A DNA stretch of 64,000 nucleotides, from positions 3,490,832 to 3,554,831 of the forward strand of contig CM044958.1 of NCBI GenBank assembly GCA_024516035.1, read 5' to 3'. Under the pieces are notes generated by a model. The model worked only from the letters and a program-made list of their open reading frames with translations. It had not been told where the DNA came from and did no database searches. The DNA comes from Bactericera cockerelli. Lineage: Eukaryota; Arthropoda; Insecta; Hemiptera; Triozidae. The position numbers were made by a program, and so were the translations under genes. This document shows positions 35,569 through 45,690 of this stretch, in pieces; positions within the stretch are counted from its first letter, which is position 1, and each line of letters starts with the position of its first letter.

Positions 35569-35589
35569 AAAGTGTAAATAAATAAATAG
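35569..35589. repeat. 21-bp target-site duplication, right
   Basis: Perfect copy of 35425-35445. Confidence 0.9.
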
Positions 35590-36261
35590 AGAGAAATTAT
35601 CGTAATCCCCAGCTTGCACCTGGGCATTTGCAGAAATTCACTATTTGTTTTTGCCCAACAAATCGCCCAGGTTCCTGTTTCTCCCCCGCCCCTCCCCGCC
35701 CCTCTCCCCATCCCCAATGACGCACCCCGCTGTGGGGGGTAGCGCAGCTTTTATGACTTTGGCGTAGTCTTTGGTCTCGCTTTTTATCGACAAACATTCT
35801 GCTGTATTGTGGTCGAAATTACTGCAAAACTTTCGCTTTGTTCTGCCGCACAACAAAAAAAAAGAAGATAAAAATTTGAAACCTGTCCAATAAAAAAAAG
35901 TTAATACTCCAGCCGAAGAGAGAGTTTCCTAGCTTTGTAGTTAAAACTTTCACCCGGAGAATATCTGTTTTACATTTCTAAATGAGGAGTTCAAGTTCTG
36001 CCTGTTTCGGTGGTAATCTAATTTGAAAGTCCTGTGCTGAACATTTGGCGAGGAAACTTCAGTTGTGTGAAGTTAGATTGGATGGGTTGGATTTGGACTT
36101 CGGTTGGATAGCGGGGAAGAAGGGTTACTTCATCTGTAAATTTTTCAGCAACCCAGATATGAAACTGGCTTGGATTAGAAGGCTCATATAATTTTGAAAG
36201 ACAATTAGTTCAGCCAGCTTTCTTGCATATCTTTTTATTTTGGTTCGATAAACCGTCCCTG
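35590..36261. other. non-coding DNA
   Basis: A CCCC-rich patch at 35680-35740 (CCCCGCCCCTCTCCCC) has G-quadruplex potential on the minus strand. No gene recognised. Confidence 0.45.
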
Positions 36262-36475
36262 GCCAGCGTAGATGGCGCGTTACATGCACCGGTTCTCGTA
36301 GGATCACCGAAGTTAAGCAACGTCATGCGAGGTGAAGACTTCGTATTGCTGGCATTCCAGCTCAACTCAGGCTGCGTGAGAATTTTGTGGGTAATAGGTT
36401 TGTGAGTGTCCAGCGAATGGAGGGTAACAGCCCCGTCGTGATAGGACCATGTAGTTGAAAGCAACGTTAAACACA
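36262..36475 (+). repeat. 5S rRNA-derived SINE, copy 1
   Basis: The head (36262-36343) aligns with animal 5S rRNA: GCCAGCGTAGATGGCGCG, ATGCACCGGTTCTCGTAGG, ATCACCGAAGTTAAGCAACG. These include the 5S internal control region. The remainder carries the module shared with SINE-A: CTCAGGCTGCGTGAG, GCGAATGGAGGGTAACAGCC and GAAAGCAACGTTAAAC. Similarity to 5S ends after about 80-95 nt, so it is not a 5S gene. It resembles the SINE3 class. Confidence 0.9.
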
Positions 36476-37254
36476 AATTAAGAAAAAGCGTCTTTAATCG
36501 CTAAATTTCTATCCTTGCCCTCAATCACTTGCCATAAAGGACAAGGATATCATAAAAGTAAGTCAACAATCTAAGGGAATATCTATTTTCTCTTCATGAT
36601 CATTTATACCTCCGTAGTCCACATCCACTCTTCCATTGTGTGCTTTCACATCCTAGAGCCAACGCAATGCCATCTCCGCATCCTATGTGTGCCACCGTGT
36701 CGCCTCCTCTCCTATATGTATACTCATCCATATGCTATCCCATTACCTACACTCTTCCATGTGTACTATTGTACACATCCACTTCCTCAGTGCACTTGCA
36801 ATGCCATCTCCACGTCCCATTATGTGCCATTGTGTTCCTCGCATCCTCTGTGCACCTCCCGTGCATCCTATTGTGCATTCAATTATGCAGTTTTTATTCG
36901 CCTCCTCGTATTGACTTCGCAAGACAGGGGGGCTCCATTAGGTTTCATACGAGCATTAAATTTTATTTTTATGTGAAGAAAATTCAATTGGAGAAAACAG
37001 AAGGAGGATATGTGGAGGAGGAGAAAGATGAGGACAGGGGGGAGGGATGAGGAGAAAGGGGGAGAGAGAAATGAGGAGAGGGATGAGGAGAAGGGTAGAG
37101 AGAGATAGAGGTGGAAGGATAAAAATAATATCCTTTATTTTGAGATTCCTCACATGCTCTGAGAAGTTATTTTTTTCTATAGCTACTCACTATACTCGTA
37201 CTCACTCTTCTTTGTCAGCCCGGTCCCATCTCTCTTCTCTCTCTCTCTCTCTCC

Positions 37255-37285
<31 letters not shown>

Positions 37286-37450
37286 TTCTCTCTCTCTCTC
37301 TGTCTTTGTATCAGTTACGCGTTTTTTCTCTCAGGGCCGAATGAAAGTCCCTCAAATCGGGCTATATTGCGCTGTGATTGGTTGAAACTCCAAATTTAAA
37401 AGGTCTGTTTTATAATTTGGCTTTTATGAGGAAGGTCTGTTTTATAATAT

Positions 37451-37487
<37 letters not shown>

Positions 37488-37938
37488 ACCTCTCTCCTTC
37501 TCTCTTTTGTGCTCTACTCTCTACATTTTTTGTCTCTCTTCCCTTCTCTCCCTTTCTCAAACACACATTTCAAGTTTCCTCCCAGTTTAACATCATCCAA
37601 ATTACTTCAGAGCCATACAGAGTACCACATTTCATAATGGTGATGTATTTGCTATAGACCTCCATAAGTCAGAAAGCAAACAACCCTGTATATGTCATTT
37701 AAGTATGACGGTAAATATTGAGAGAAGCGTGATGCATAATACCGTTATCAGGGCGTCATGTGTCAGCTAGCAATCAATAGGGAATATTCTCGACACTAAA
37801 CAGGAGCTAGCAGGCAATAGGAAAATATTCTTGACACTAAATAGCAACTTTCAAGAGTGACTTTTTCTCTTTTTCTTTATCGAGACAAGAATATTAACTC
37901 ATCGCAGTGTGTGTGTGTGTGATCGTGTGTGTGTGTGT
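36476..37938. other. strand-skewed simple-sequence region
   Basis: Pyrimidine-rich with CATCC/CTCC words (36600-36900), then purine-rich GAGGAGAGGGATG (37005-37115), then (CT)n at 37230-37305 and 37451-37495. Also (GT)n at about 37908-37938. Open frames follow these tracts and are not credible genes. Confidence 0.7.
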
Positions 37939-38110
37939 AAAGCCAACCTCAGTGGCTGAGGGGTTCAGAGCATTGGATGCTCACCCAGAGCCCAGTGGTG
38001 CGAATTCCGACTATTAGAAATCCCAAAATTCTGATCGAGTGTTTCCATTTCAGAAAGGCATGGGTGGAAATACAAAGTTCCTTGAAGTAATGCAAAAGCG
38101 GAGTCAGAGT
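37939..38110 (+). repeat. possible tRNA-headed SINE, single copy
   Basis: AGCCAACCTCAGTGGCTGAGG followed by GGTGCGAATTCCGAC looks like A-box and degraded B-box parts with SINE-like spacing. No second copy in the window. Confidence 0.35.
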
Positions 38111-38167
38111 ACAACTACCTTTAAATAATAGTAAGAAAACGGTGCGCGTGAAACTTGTAAATTATAT

Positions 38168-38242
38168 CTCGATGGCTTGATCAATTAGGTCCCATCAGGC
38201 GAATGACTTGAAATCTGGTGGTCGATGGTTAAAGTCCCGGGT
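38168..38242 (+). repeat. SINE-B degraded head fragment
   Basis: CTCGATGGCTTGATCAATTAGG, GAATGACTTGAAATCTGGTGG and GTCGATGGTTAAAGTCCCGGG align with the SINE-B head at lower identity; the body is missing. Confidence 0.65.
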
Positions 38243-38439
38243 ATTACTCAGAATCTTCTATTTCAAAGTTAGAATATTCGCCTGTTTTGAGTGTGAGCAC
38301 ATTATTTGTGTGGGGGAAGAGAAGGAGGGGAAGTCAGTCAAGGACCAACAAAAGATTTTCATCACGTTTCTTGCGTGTAAATCTCTTGTTTCCTGGAGAC
38401 CTGGACGCACCACCCAAACATCCTGTGTTATATATGTAG

Positions 38440-38790
38440 GTATTACTCCCTCATCTAATATCTACACCCTCTCCCTCCCCTCTCGTCAATTTTCACCCCC
38501 ACCTCTCAATAAAATTAATCCCCCTCTCTACTCTATTTAATAAAAAAAATATTCTCTTCCTCCCCTCTTCTATTTTCCATTCCTACTCTCAACTGTTTCT
38601 CTCCTCTTCTTTCTATTTTTCACCTACCTCCCCAATACTATATTTCCATCCCCCCTTCTTCACCTTATTCCTTACAACTCCCCCTCTCCGTTTGATCATT
38701 CTTTCCCCTCCCTTCCTTTTCATTTTATTCTTCCCCTACCTTCCCCTCTTGTGTATTTTTTTTCTATTGAGTCACTCCCCAGATGCCAGA
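38440..38790 (+). repeat. polypyrimidine tract
   Basis: C/T-dominated plus strand (CCTCCCCTCT, CCCCTTCTTC) that ends just before a purine-only minisatellite, making an abrupt skew switch at about 38790. Confidence 0.8.
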
Positions 38791-38794
38791 CTGA

Positions 38795-39635
38795 AAGAGA
38801 GGAGGAGGAGGAGGAGGGGAATGAGGGAGAAGGAGAAGAGGGAAGAAGGTGTGGGAGGTGGGCGGATGAGGAGTAGGAGAAGAGGGGAAGAAGGTGTGGG
38901 AGGTGGGGGGATGAGGAGTAGGAGAAGAGGGGAAGAAGGTGTTGGAGGTGGGGGGATGAGGAGTAGGAGAAGAGGGGAAGAAGGTGTTGGAGGTGGGGGA
39001 TGAGGAGTAGGAGAAGAGGGGAAGAAGGTGTTGGAGGTGGGCGGATGAGGAGTAGGAGAAGAGGGGAAGAAGGTGTGGGAGGTGGGGGGATGAGGAGTAG
39101 GAGAAGAGGGGAAGAAGGTGTGGGAGGTGGGGGGATGAGGAGTAGGAGAAGAGGGGAAGAAGGTGTGGGAGGTGGGCGGATGAGGAGTAGGAGAAGAGGG
39201 GAAGAAGGTGTGGGAGGTGGGGGGATGAGGAGTAGGAGAAGAGGGGAAGAAGGTGTGGGAGGTGGGGGGATGAGGAGTAGGAGAAGAGGGGAAGAAGGTG
39301 TGGGAGGTGGGGGATGAGGAGTAGGAGAAGAGGGGAAGAAGGTGTGGGAGGTGGGGGGATGAGGAGTAGGAGAAGAGGGAAGAAGGTGTGGGAGGTGGGG
39401 GAATGAGGAGTAGGAGAAGAGGGGAAGAGGGTGTGGGAGGTGGGGGGATGAGGAGTAGGAGAAGAGGGGAAGAAGGTGTGGGAGGTGGGGGGATGAGGAG
39501 TAGGAGAAGAGGGGAAGAAGGCGTTGGTGGTGGGGGATGAGGAGGAGGAGAAGAGGTGAAGAAGGTGTTGGAGGTGGGGGATGAGGAGTAGGAGAAGAGG
39601 GAAGAAGGTGTGGGAGGTGGGAGATAAGGGGAGAG
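38795..39635 (+). repeat. 45-bp purine-rich minisatellite (~18 units)
   Basis: Unit: ATGAGGAGTAGGAGAAGAGG, GGAAGAAGGTGTGGGAGGTG, GGGGG. Units vary at GTGTTGG/GTGTGGG and GGGCGG/GGGGGG and some lack one base. Because 45 is a multiple of three, it yields two open frames repeating RSRRRGEEGVGGG; a one-base indel near 38999 separates them. I do not regard these as genes. Runs of G suggest G-quadruplex potential. Confidence 0.95.
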
Positions 39636-40011
39636 AAGAAAAGTATTATTGTGTGTATGTGATAATAATCTAATTCAACATATTATAATTTGCTGTCTCT
39701 CCCCTCTTTGTCAACCATTCCTCTTTCTTTTATACGGGGTGTCACAAAATGAGGTGACAAAGCTGTATCCCAAATTCTACTTACTGGTAAATCGATGTCG
39801 TTGTGACATGCGCGTGGTGCACAAATCAGATCATTTATTCACATTTTTGTCGGCTCAACCCCAGGATTGGTCAGCGCGTATTTATGTGTCACATGTCAAG
39901 CAAGGATCTACCTATACAATTATACAATCATAATATGGTACCTACTGAGTTAATCTTGAGCTCACCATAACATGAACGATCGACTTTAAGGTTGTTATTT
40001 TTGAATAAAAA
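39636..40011. other. non-coding DNA with a possible solo MITE end
   Basis: At 39734 TACGGGGTGTCACAAAATGA looks like a mariner-type terminus after TA, but I could not find a matching inverted end. Confidence 0.35.
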
Positions 40012-40298
40012 GCGCACGAATAGCTCAGTTATTAAGCATTCGTCTGCCATGCGGAAGGTCCCGTGTTCGATTCCCCGCGCCGCCGACAAGAATTTGTATT
40101 CTTAATTCGGTTACAATTGTTTGTAAGGGATACCTTCCGGTGCGCTTGTGTTCACCCAGCACCTAAATGGGAAATATTGTGTCACTTATCGGCCATCAGT
40201 GGGGAGGCATACTACGGGATGGGCAGGACAACAGCACAGACCACAAGCGTGTACAGTAGCCTACGAAATAAAAAAGGTTGTGAAACACTCATCTTGAA
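40012..40298 (+). repeat. SINE-C copy 2 (tRNA-Gly-like head)
   Basis: GCGCACGAATAGCTCAGTTA (A box), GTCTGCCATGCGGAAGGTCC (Gly-GCC-like anticodon arm), GTGTTCGATTCC (B box, 40063-40074). The body has ATTCTTAATTCGGTTACAAT and ACCTTCCGGTGCGC, with the 3' end GTTGTGAAACACTCATCTTG. Best preserved head of the three full-length copies. Confidence 0.9.
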
Positions 40299-40344
40299 AA
40301 AAAATATTAGATAACCGTCAAATATGGATATTAGAAAACAATGT

Positions 40345-40437
40345 TCAGGTGAAATTTACCTCTCTATAAGAAAAACCTAGATATAAGAGAAACAATTTCC
40401 TGCCTTTTGAGTTCTCTTAAATCCAGGTTCCACCGTA
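40345..40437. mobile_element. degraded pogo-like MITE
   Basis: Right end, reverse complement, reads TACGGTGGAACCTGGATTTAAGAG; the interior has CCTAGATATAAGAGAAACAA. Related to 4744-4899, left end eroded. Confidence 0.5.
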
Positions 40438-40824
40438 CAGTTATTTTTAGGTTGATCTTCGCTATTGACAGCTAAGGGTTCTTTCTTTCCTTGCACCCTG
40501 TAAATATCTCCCATGACAATAGAGTGGAGAGATTACCAATTTATAGTTTGCACTGCAGCAGCCCTTGATATTCATATCTGTTTCCTTCGCATCCCTAAGG
40601 CCTAGACTTAATTATACGCGCTTTCTTTATCTTCTTCAAGACCTCCAGTTTTTTTATCATCTTATTGTCATTTATTTTCTTTAAAAAAATACTTTTCCAT
40701 AATTTTGTATCATGTTATAAAGCGCTTTAGTTAAAGCGGTAGTCTGATATTCTAGGTGGCGAAGGGATCCGTTGGTTTGAATTCAAGCCAGTATTTGCAA
40801 TATCCCATCAAAGGTTGATGTATA

Positions 40825-40940
40825 AGTATAAGTAGTGCTTTATTTAGACCGTCAGCGAAAGACAGGTAGTCCCATTATGTTTTTCACCGGTTCTGTGGGA
40901 TTTGAACCCGGGATCTTCTGCATGGTAAGCGAGTATCTTT
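40825..40940 (-). repeat. SINE-C-like head with a different tail
   Basis: Minus strand: ACTCGCTTACCATGCAGAAG, ATCCCGGGTTCAAATCCCAC (B box) resembles the SINE-C head, but the body is unrelated and the 3' end is CTGACGGTCTAAATAAAGCA. A fragment of that tail lies at 30669. It abuts a 5S SINE. Confidence 0.6.
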
Positions 40941-40944
40941 TCGT

Positions 40945-41212
40945 TTAATTAAGACTAAACGTCGCGTCGGCGTGGCCTTCAACTGCTTGATCATATACCA
41001 ACGGTCGTTTTATGCTCAATTTGCTGAAAACTCACGAACCTGCTACCCACATTCACCTCACCCAGCCTGACTGGGGCCAGGAATAGCCCAGTATCACGAG
41101 GGTTCGTATCTGAATGGTTATCCATCGAACTTCTAACCTCGCTGGACGTTTCATAACTTTAGTGAATTAACGAAAAGTGGTGTATTTAAAGTGCCATCGA
41201 TCGACGCTGACT
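40945..41212 (-). repeat. 5S rRNA-derived SINE, copy 2
   Basis: Minus strand: CAGCGTCGATCGATGGCAC, then a degraded 5S box region (AGTTATGAAACGTCCAGCGAGG), then the module TCAGGCTGGGTGAGGTGAATG and GTGGGTAGCAGGTTCGTGAG. The 5S part has decayed more than in the 62-kb copy. Confidence 0.75.
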
Positions 41213-41244
41213 GAGCAACTATCTTCCCACTCAGCTAATAATAA

Positions 41245-41403
41245 AATAGTACGCTCTCTCTTTCTCTCTCCCTCTCTCTCTCTCTCTCTTTCCCTTACTC
41301 TCCCTCTCCCAATCTATCTCTCTCTCTTCCTCTCCCTATCTCTCTCTCTCCATTTCTGTCTCTCTCTCTATCTCACCCTCTCCATATATCTCCCTCCCTC
41401 TTC

Positions 41404-41482
<79 letters not shown>

Positions 41483-41543
41483 CCTATCTATATCTCTCCA
41501 TACCTCTCCCTATCTCTCCCTCTCCATATATCTCCCTCCCTCT

Positions 41544-41578
<35 letters not shown>

Positions 41579-41705
41579 CCTATCTATCTCTCTCCCTATC
41601 TTCCTCTCCCTCTCCATATCTCTATCTCTCTCTCTTTTTCTCTCCCTATCTCCCTATCTCCCTCTCTCATCCCCCTTTACCTTCTTCTTCCCCTTACTTC
41701 TCTTA
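41245..41705 (+). repeat. (TC)n-rich microsatellite cluster
   Basis: About 460 bp of TCTC repeats with TATC, CCTC and C10 interruptions. The 180-codon Ser/Leu frame is an artefact of this tract. Confidence 0.95.
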
Positions 41706-41755
41706 TTTTGCTTTCTTAGCAGAACCCTCCGTATTATTATGAGTTATGTGTAATA

Positions 41756-41941
41756 ATATGTGTGTGTGTGTCTGTTTTTTATAAAGAACATTTTTCTTCT
41801 CCGATGCAATTCCATGCCTTATGCATAAAATTGCATAGGGCAGAACGCATTCTGTGTATGTATGCGGGCCTCCGGGGCCATTTGAGCTTTAGTTGGTAAT
41901 TGCAGTTTAACCCTACATGCCTCTTTATCCATTTCCCCAAG
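41756..41941. other. GC-balanced unique segment with octamer-like words
   Basis: ATGCAATT (41804) and AATTGCAT (41829) form an inverted pair around TTATGCATAA; TATGCATA and TTGCAT words resemble POU-factor sites. It lies between a simple repeat and a SINE. Regulatory function is speculative. Confidence 0.3.
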
Positions 41942-42143
41942 CCAGTCTCCGTGGCGTAACGGTTGTGGTCACTGCCCAGTGCTCATAGTCCCAGAGCCCC
42001 GAGTTCAATTCCAGGCTGGGGCAGACTTTTTGTAAAGAAAATTCTGTTCCTTCCGAAAATTCTGAGGCTGGTATTTCCGGCCGTACCCAGAGTGGTTCAG
42101 ATAAATGTGGGTAGCTGGTACGATTCGCAGTAAATCGTACCAG
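41942..42143 (+). repeat. SINE-A copy 3, ending in a fold-back
   Basis: CCAGTCTCCGTGGCGTAACGG, GAGTTCAATTCCAGG (B box) and GTACCCAGAGTGG...GTGGGTAGCTGGTACGATT match SINE-A. The copy then stops and CTGGTACGATT (42115-42125) is followed after seven bases by its exact inverse AATCGTACCAG (42133-42143), where the GAATGGAGGG part should be. Confidence 0.85.
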
Positions 42144-42189
42144 TTATCAATTGACATTATCTATTGACCTAAGTGGACAAGTGGTGCAA

Positions 42190-42240
42190 TATCATGGGTT
42201 GGATGGTAGAGATTGCCTTAGGCAATAATCCCATAAATAA
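42190..42240 (+). repeat. fragment of LINE 3'-end repeat F
   Basis: TGGGTTGGATGGTAGAGATTGCC and AGGCAATAATCCC correspond to the reverse complement of the 45.1-kb and 55.1-kb repeat-F copies. Confidence 0.55.
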
Positions 42241-43393
42241 ATTTATGTAAATAAATTTCAATAAAGAGTTTACTACTATCAACTACATAAAAGGAGCCTA
42301 GACAAAGATAGGTATCTGTGCCTATCTTTAGGCACAGATACTACCTCTCTTTATAGGTATTATAGATTATAGCCTAGACAATAAAGACAAATCCGAAAGA
42401 TAGGTATCTGTGGTATACATATATCTGTGCCTATCTCTCGAACACAGAATTATTATTATCTTACAAATGGTTACTAGTAGTTCATGTTAAAATAATAATA
42501 TTTATAACTATCAAACACTTGGTAGTCCTGGTACAGTCATAGTTTTTGATATTACTGTCAAATTACAACTTCTTGAAGTAGTGTTCCGAAATCCGGAACA
42601 AATTTTTTTTGTTGAATTTCCCGTCTGGAGTTGAAGTTTTCAGTCCCAACCGCATGAAAAAAAGGTTGAACAAGTCCAACCTCAAGTAGGATTGGGGAAA
42701 AATCAAACTAAAAGAAGAAAAGCCAGGTCACAGTAAAGCTATTTATTCTCAGAAGTAAACAGTGTAACATTCATAAGCGCTGGAATTGCCACACGTTCCT
42801 TTCTATCAGAATTATTTCCAGTCTGAAGTAGAATAATTAAAGAATAATTACAAAGTAAATGAGAATAAGTAATTATTAAAAAAAACACACACATACTATA
42901 ACTTCATTAAAAAAGGAGTGAGGGAGAAAAGAGGATGAAGAGAGAGACATAAAAGAAGAGGAGAGGGACTAATTCTCTTTTTCCCTTGTATCAAAGTAGC
43001 AGAGAGAACATTTTCAGAAAATTTCTCCCTTCAGGCGCTAACATGCACATGTGTGTTTCAGTTTTTGAACATTATTTTATTAAAATTTTACAAAATTAAC
43101 AAAATTTCATTTCTAAAGGATTCTAATACTCACCCGGCATGGGGAGCGAGATACAGGGGCAATTATGTGCTCTCGAAAACGGTATATAACTCCAGGTATT
43201 TTTAAAAGAGCATAATTAACCCGAACTCAAAAGTACAGGGTGAAAAAAAAAGATGACATTTTTTTTTTAAACAACATTTCCATTTATTCGACAAAGATAA
43301 ATTATTACAATAAATAATAATTGGAAGGTATACCCGTCTTCGAAGTTAAAAACTGTGAAGAAGTTGTCTATGTGTAATCATTTTATGTGTCAA
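42241..43393. other. non-coding DNA with a strong hairpin
   Basis: Perfect hairpin GTATCTGTGCCTA-TCTT-TAGGCACAGATAC at 42312-42341. The words GATAGGTATCTGTG and ATCTGTGCCTATCT recur at 42403-42437. Remaining sequence shows no gene. Confidence 0.55.
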
Positions 43394-43540
43394 ACCGACC
43401 TCAGTGGCTCGATCGATAAGGCGGCGGACTTGTAACCTGAAGGTCGGTAGTTTAAGTCCCGGTTTCAGCCCAAATTTAGTAAAGCTAGTTTGAGAAGTTG
43501 TGATATCACGAAAGTGATTAACACAAATAGGATAATTAAA
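43394..43540 (+). repeat. SINE-B copy, near full length
   Basis: ACCGACCTCAGTGGCTCGATCG, GGCGGCGGACTTGTAACCTG, GTTTAAGTCCCGGTTTCAG, GAGAAGTTGTGATATCACG and GATTAACACAAATAGG. Flanks TTTTATGTGTCAA (before) and GTTTTGTGTCAA (after) look like a diverged TSD. Confidence 0.9.
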
Positions 43541-43693
43541 AAAGTTTTGTGTCAATAAAATGGACGAAATATGGATGGTGGGATTTTTAATATTTTTTTT
43601 TCACTGTGGTGAAATAATTGTTTCAAGTCCCATATTTTATACCCAGGATCTTTCCATATAGAATGAAGTTTACTTTATAATGATTTTGTGGAT

Positions 43694-43946
43694 TAGCGTC
43701 CTTTAAACGGTTAAGGTCATATCAAAACAGAGGTTTACACTCTGTGCTGGACTAACAACCATGCCACTCAAATTATTAACCTTACCCAGTCTGACTGGGC
43801 CGGAAATAGCCAACAGGATTGCAACGGTGCCCACGTATGGATTCGAAAACAATAACAGTAACCTATTCACATGCTCACCATGATGGACTTTGCTTAACTT
43901 CAGTTATTGAACGAGAACTGATGTGTTCAACGTGCCTTTTATGGTG
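43694..43946 (-). repeat. 5S rRNA-derived SINE, copy 3 (degraded)
   Basis: Minus strand: GGCACGTTGAACACATCAGTT, CTGAAGTTAAGCAAAGTCCA (5S box region), GGCTATTTCCGGCCCAGTCAGACTGGG (module). Older than the 62-kb copy by divergence. Confidence 0.75.
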
Positions 43947-44122
43947 TAAAAATGTATTATTCTCCAGCGCTTGGGCAAAGACAAAGTAACAGGTTTGTCA
44001 CAACAAAAGCAACAACACAAATCATTGGTGGTCTTAACAGGGAATAATAATAAAGGAAGTGCATTCGTCCGTAAAATTTGAAAGTATTAGGAGACTCAGA
44101 ACCACTAAAAGCCGACAGTAAG

Positions 44123-44283
44123 CAGTCTGGCTGGGGGACTATAAACAGGGAGTAGACCAGCATTGGCTTGGTTCTGGGGCCCTTGTCCATTATTAGCCTC
44201 CCTGTAAAGTCAGTGGTAGAAGTGCTGAGTTATTCCTCCACTGTCTGGCTACCATCGTTCACGATGACGCCACCCTATGATGA
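44123..44283 (+). repeat. interspersed repeat D, copy 3
   Basis: CAGTCTGGCTGGGGGACTAT, GGCTTGGTTCTGGGGCCC, GTGCTGAGTTATTCCTCC, CTACCATCGTTCACGATGACG, CCTATGATGA. Same orientation as copy 1. The palindrome's right half is mutated. Confidence 0.85.
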
Positions 44284-44929
44284 AGTAGGTTTGGTAAAAT
44301 GCAAAATGAAAGAAGACGATGGAGGAAAATACGATTTTGTGAAAAAAGATTCAGTCTACGGTAGGCCACTGTCGTACCCTGTACAGAATAAAATGTCACA
44401 TCCAATGTGTGCGATTTACGTGTAATAGGATTTTCTTCTCCGAAAAGAGTAATGTGAAAACTCCCGTACTCTACCACCCAACTTCCAGGGCGTCACTTGG
44501 AGAAAAACGGTTTTCTTTTTTTCCGTTTTCTCAAAATTCAAGAAATCAGAAATTGAACTTTCTTCTGCTGAAAATCTGGCGCTGTTATGAGCTGAAATTG
44601 TATAATTAGTGCTTTATTATTGGAGATTATTCGCAGTAGTAGTATATTAACACTTGTACTCAATACTCATGTTACATGGGTTTTATAACAGTTTTAATAG
44701 GTAATACATATTGAGCCTTGAGAAATTTAGTAGGGTGGGATTGAGTAATGTTTCAATGTACAGGCATCATCTCTTTTAAAGTTGGGATCAACAAAAACAA
44801 CATTTTCAATACTCAAAAAAGGGTTACAGGTCTCTGTAAATCAGCAGTTTAAACAGGGTGGCAATCCACCCATTGCATGAATTTTTTATTATTAATTTGC
44901 GTTTGTGACCACATTATAGTAAGACTCTG

Positions 44930-45004
44930 AGGGCTAGGTGGTAGAAAATGCTTTGAGCATTAACCTCGCGTGGTGGTTACCTACCACTAAAGTGTATTAT
45001 TATT
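44930..45004 (+). repeat. ATT-tailed short repeat G, copy 2
   Basis: GGCTAGGTGGTAGAAAATGC, TTTGAGCATTAACCTCGCG and CCACTAAAGTGTATTATTATTA, matching 25078-25185 with an internal deletion. Confidence 0.7.
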
Positions 45005-45041
45005 ACTACAATTATTTGATCAAATTATAAAAATGAAAATC

Positions 45042-45215
45042 TTTTTTTTTTTTTTAAGCTTTATTAGATAGAACAAAAAATATATACTCGTACAGTAGAA
45101 CACAATAAAATATAAAGAAAAACAAAAAGATTAAACATATATACAAGAACGAAAAAAAAAGAGAAATGTCCTACCTAAAGGGCGGGGTTATTGCCTGTGG
45201 CAATCTCTTCCACCC
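45042..45215 (-). repeat. repeat F: retroposon 3' end with poly(A)
   Basis: Plus-strand T14 (45042-45055) followed by AAGCTTTATTA is, on the minus strand, TAATAAAGCTT-poly(A). Farther in, GTCCTACCTAAAGGGCGGGG and TTATTGCCTGTGGCAATCTC match the 55.1-kb copy. Likely the truncated 3' end of a LINE or SINE. Confidence 0.75.
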
Positions 45216-45527
45216 AACCCTTTGGTATTCGAACTCAATAGTCACCGTGCTGTGTGCATTACCGACCTCTCGCTCAGACCACAAAATATAGTTCTACAAA
45301 TGACATAAAACTGTGAAAAGTTTAGAAAAGAAACAGAATATAAAAATCATAACAATAATGAGTCTTTGACAGAGAATTAAACTATTTAATGTTTTCTGTT
45401 TTGCAAGAACCCGATGCGATGGTGGAATTGCAAAACAAAAACAGTTTGCGGACTTACGTTACCTGATACAATCTTTGCTATTAAGCGCAACAATGGGGGA
45501 GGGAGAGAGAAAGAAAGACAGAGAAAG

Positions 45528-45566
<39 letters not shown>

Positions 45567-45690
45567 GAGAGAAAAGGAGAGGAAGTGAGAGAGTTCTTGT
45601 TTTAAATGAAAAGGGCACTAATGAATGTGTCCAGGCCAAATGAAATGCAATACACTGTAAGGGTTTTTCTACATTTGAATTAAAACAAAA
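45216..45690. other. non-coding DNA with (GA)n
   Basis: GA-rich tract at 45495-45590. No gene. Confidence 0.6.

Noticed and set aside
36262..36343. 5S rRNA gene
   Set aside because: Only the first ~80-95 nt resemble 5S; the rest is a SINE body that recurs elsewhere.
38692..39317. Two frames repeating a 15-residue Arg/Glu/Gly unit
   Set aside because: The 45-bp minisatellite keeps phase because 45 is divisible by three; no promoter, flanking coding sequence or homologue is apparent.
39734..39960. Complete mariner-like MITE
   Set aside because: Only one possible end (GGGGTGTCACAAAATGAGG) is visible; no inverted partner was found.
40012..40085. Functional tRNA-Gly gene
   Set aside because: Acceptor arm does not pair and the sequence continues into a body repeated at two other loci, so it is a SINE head.
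41177..41719. 180-codon Ser/Leu-rich frame
   Set aside because: Translation of a (TC)n microsatellite.
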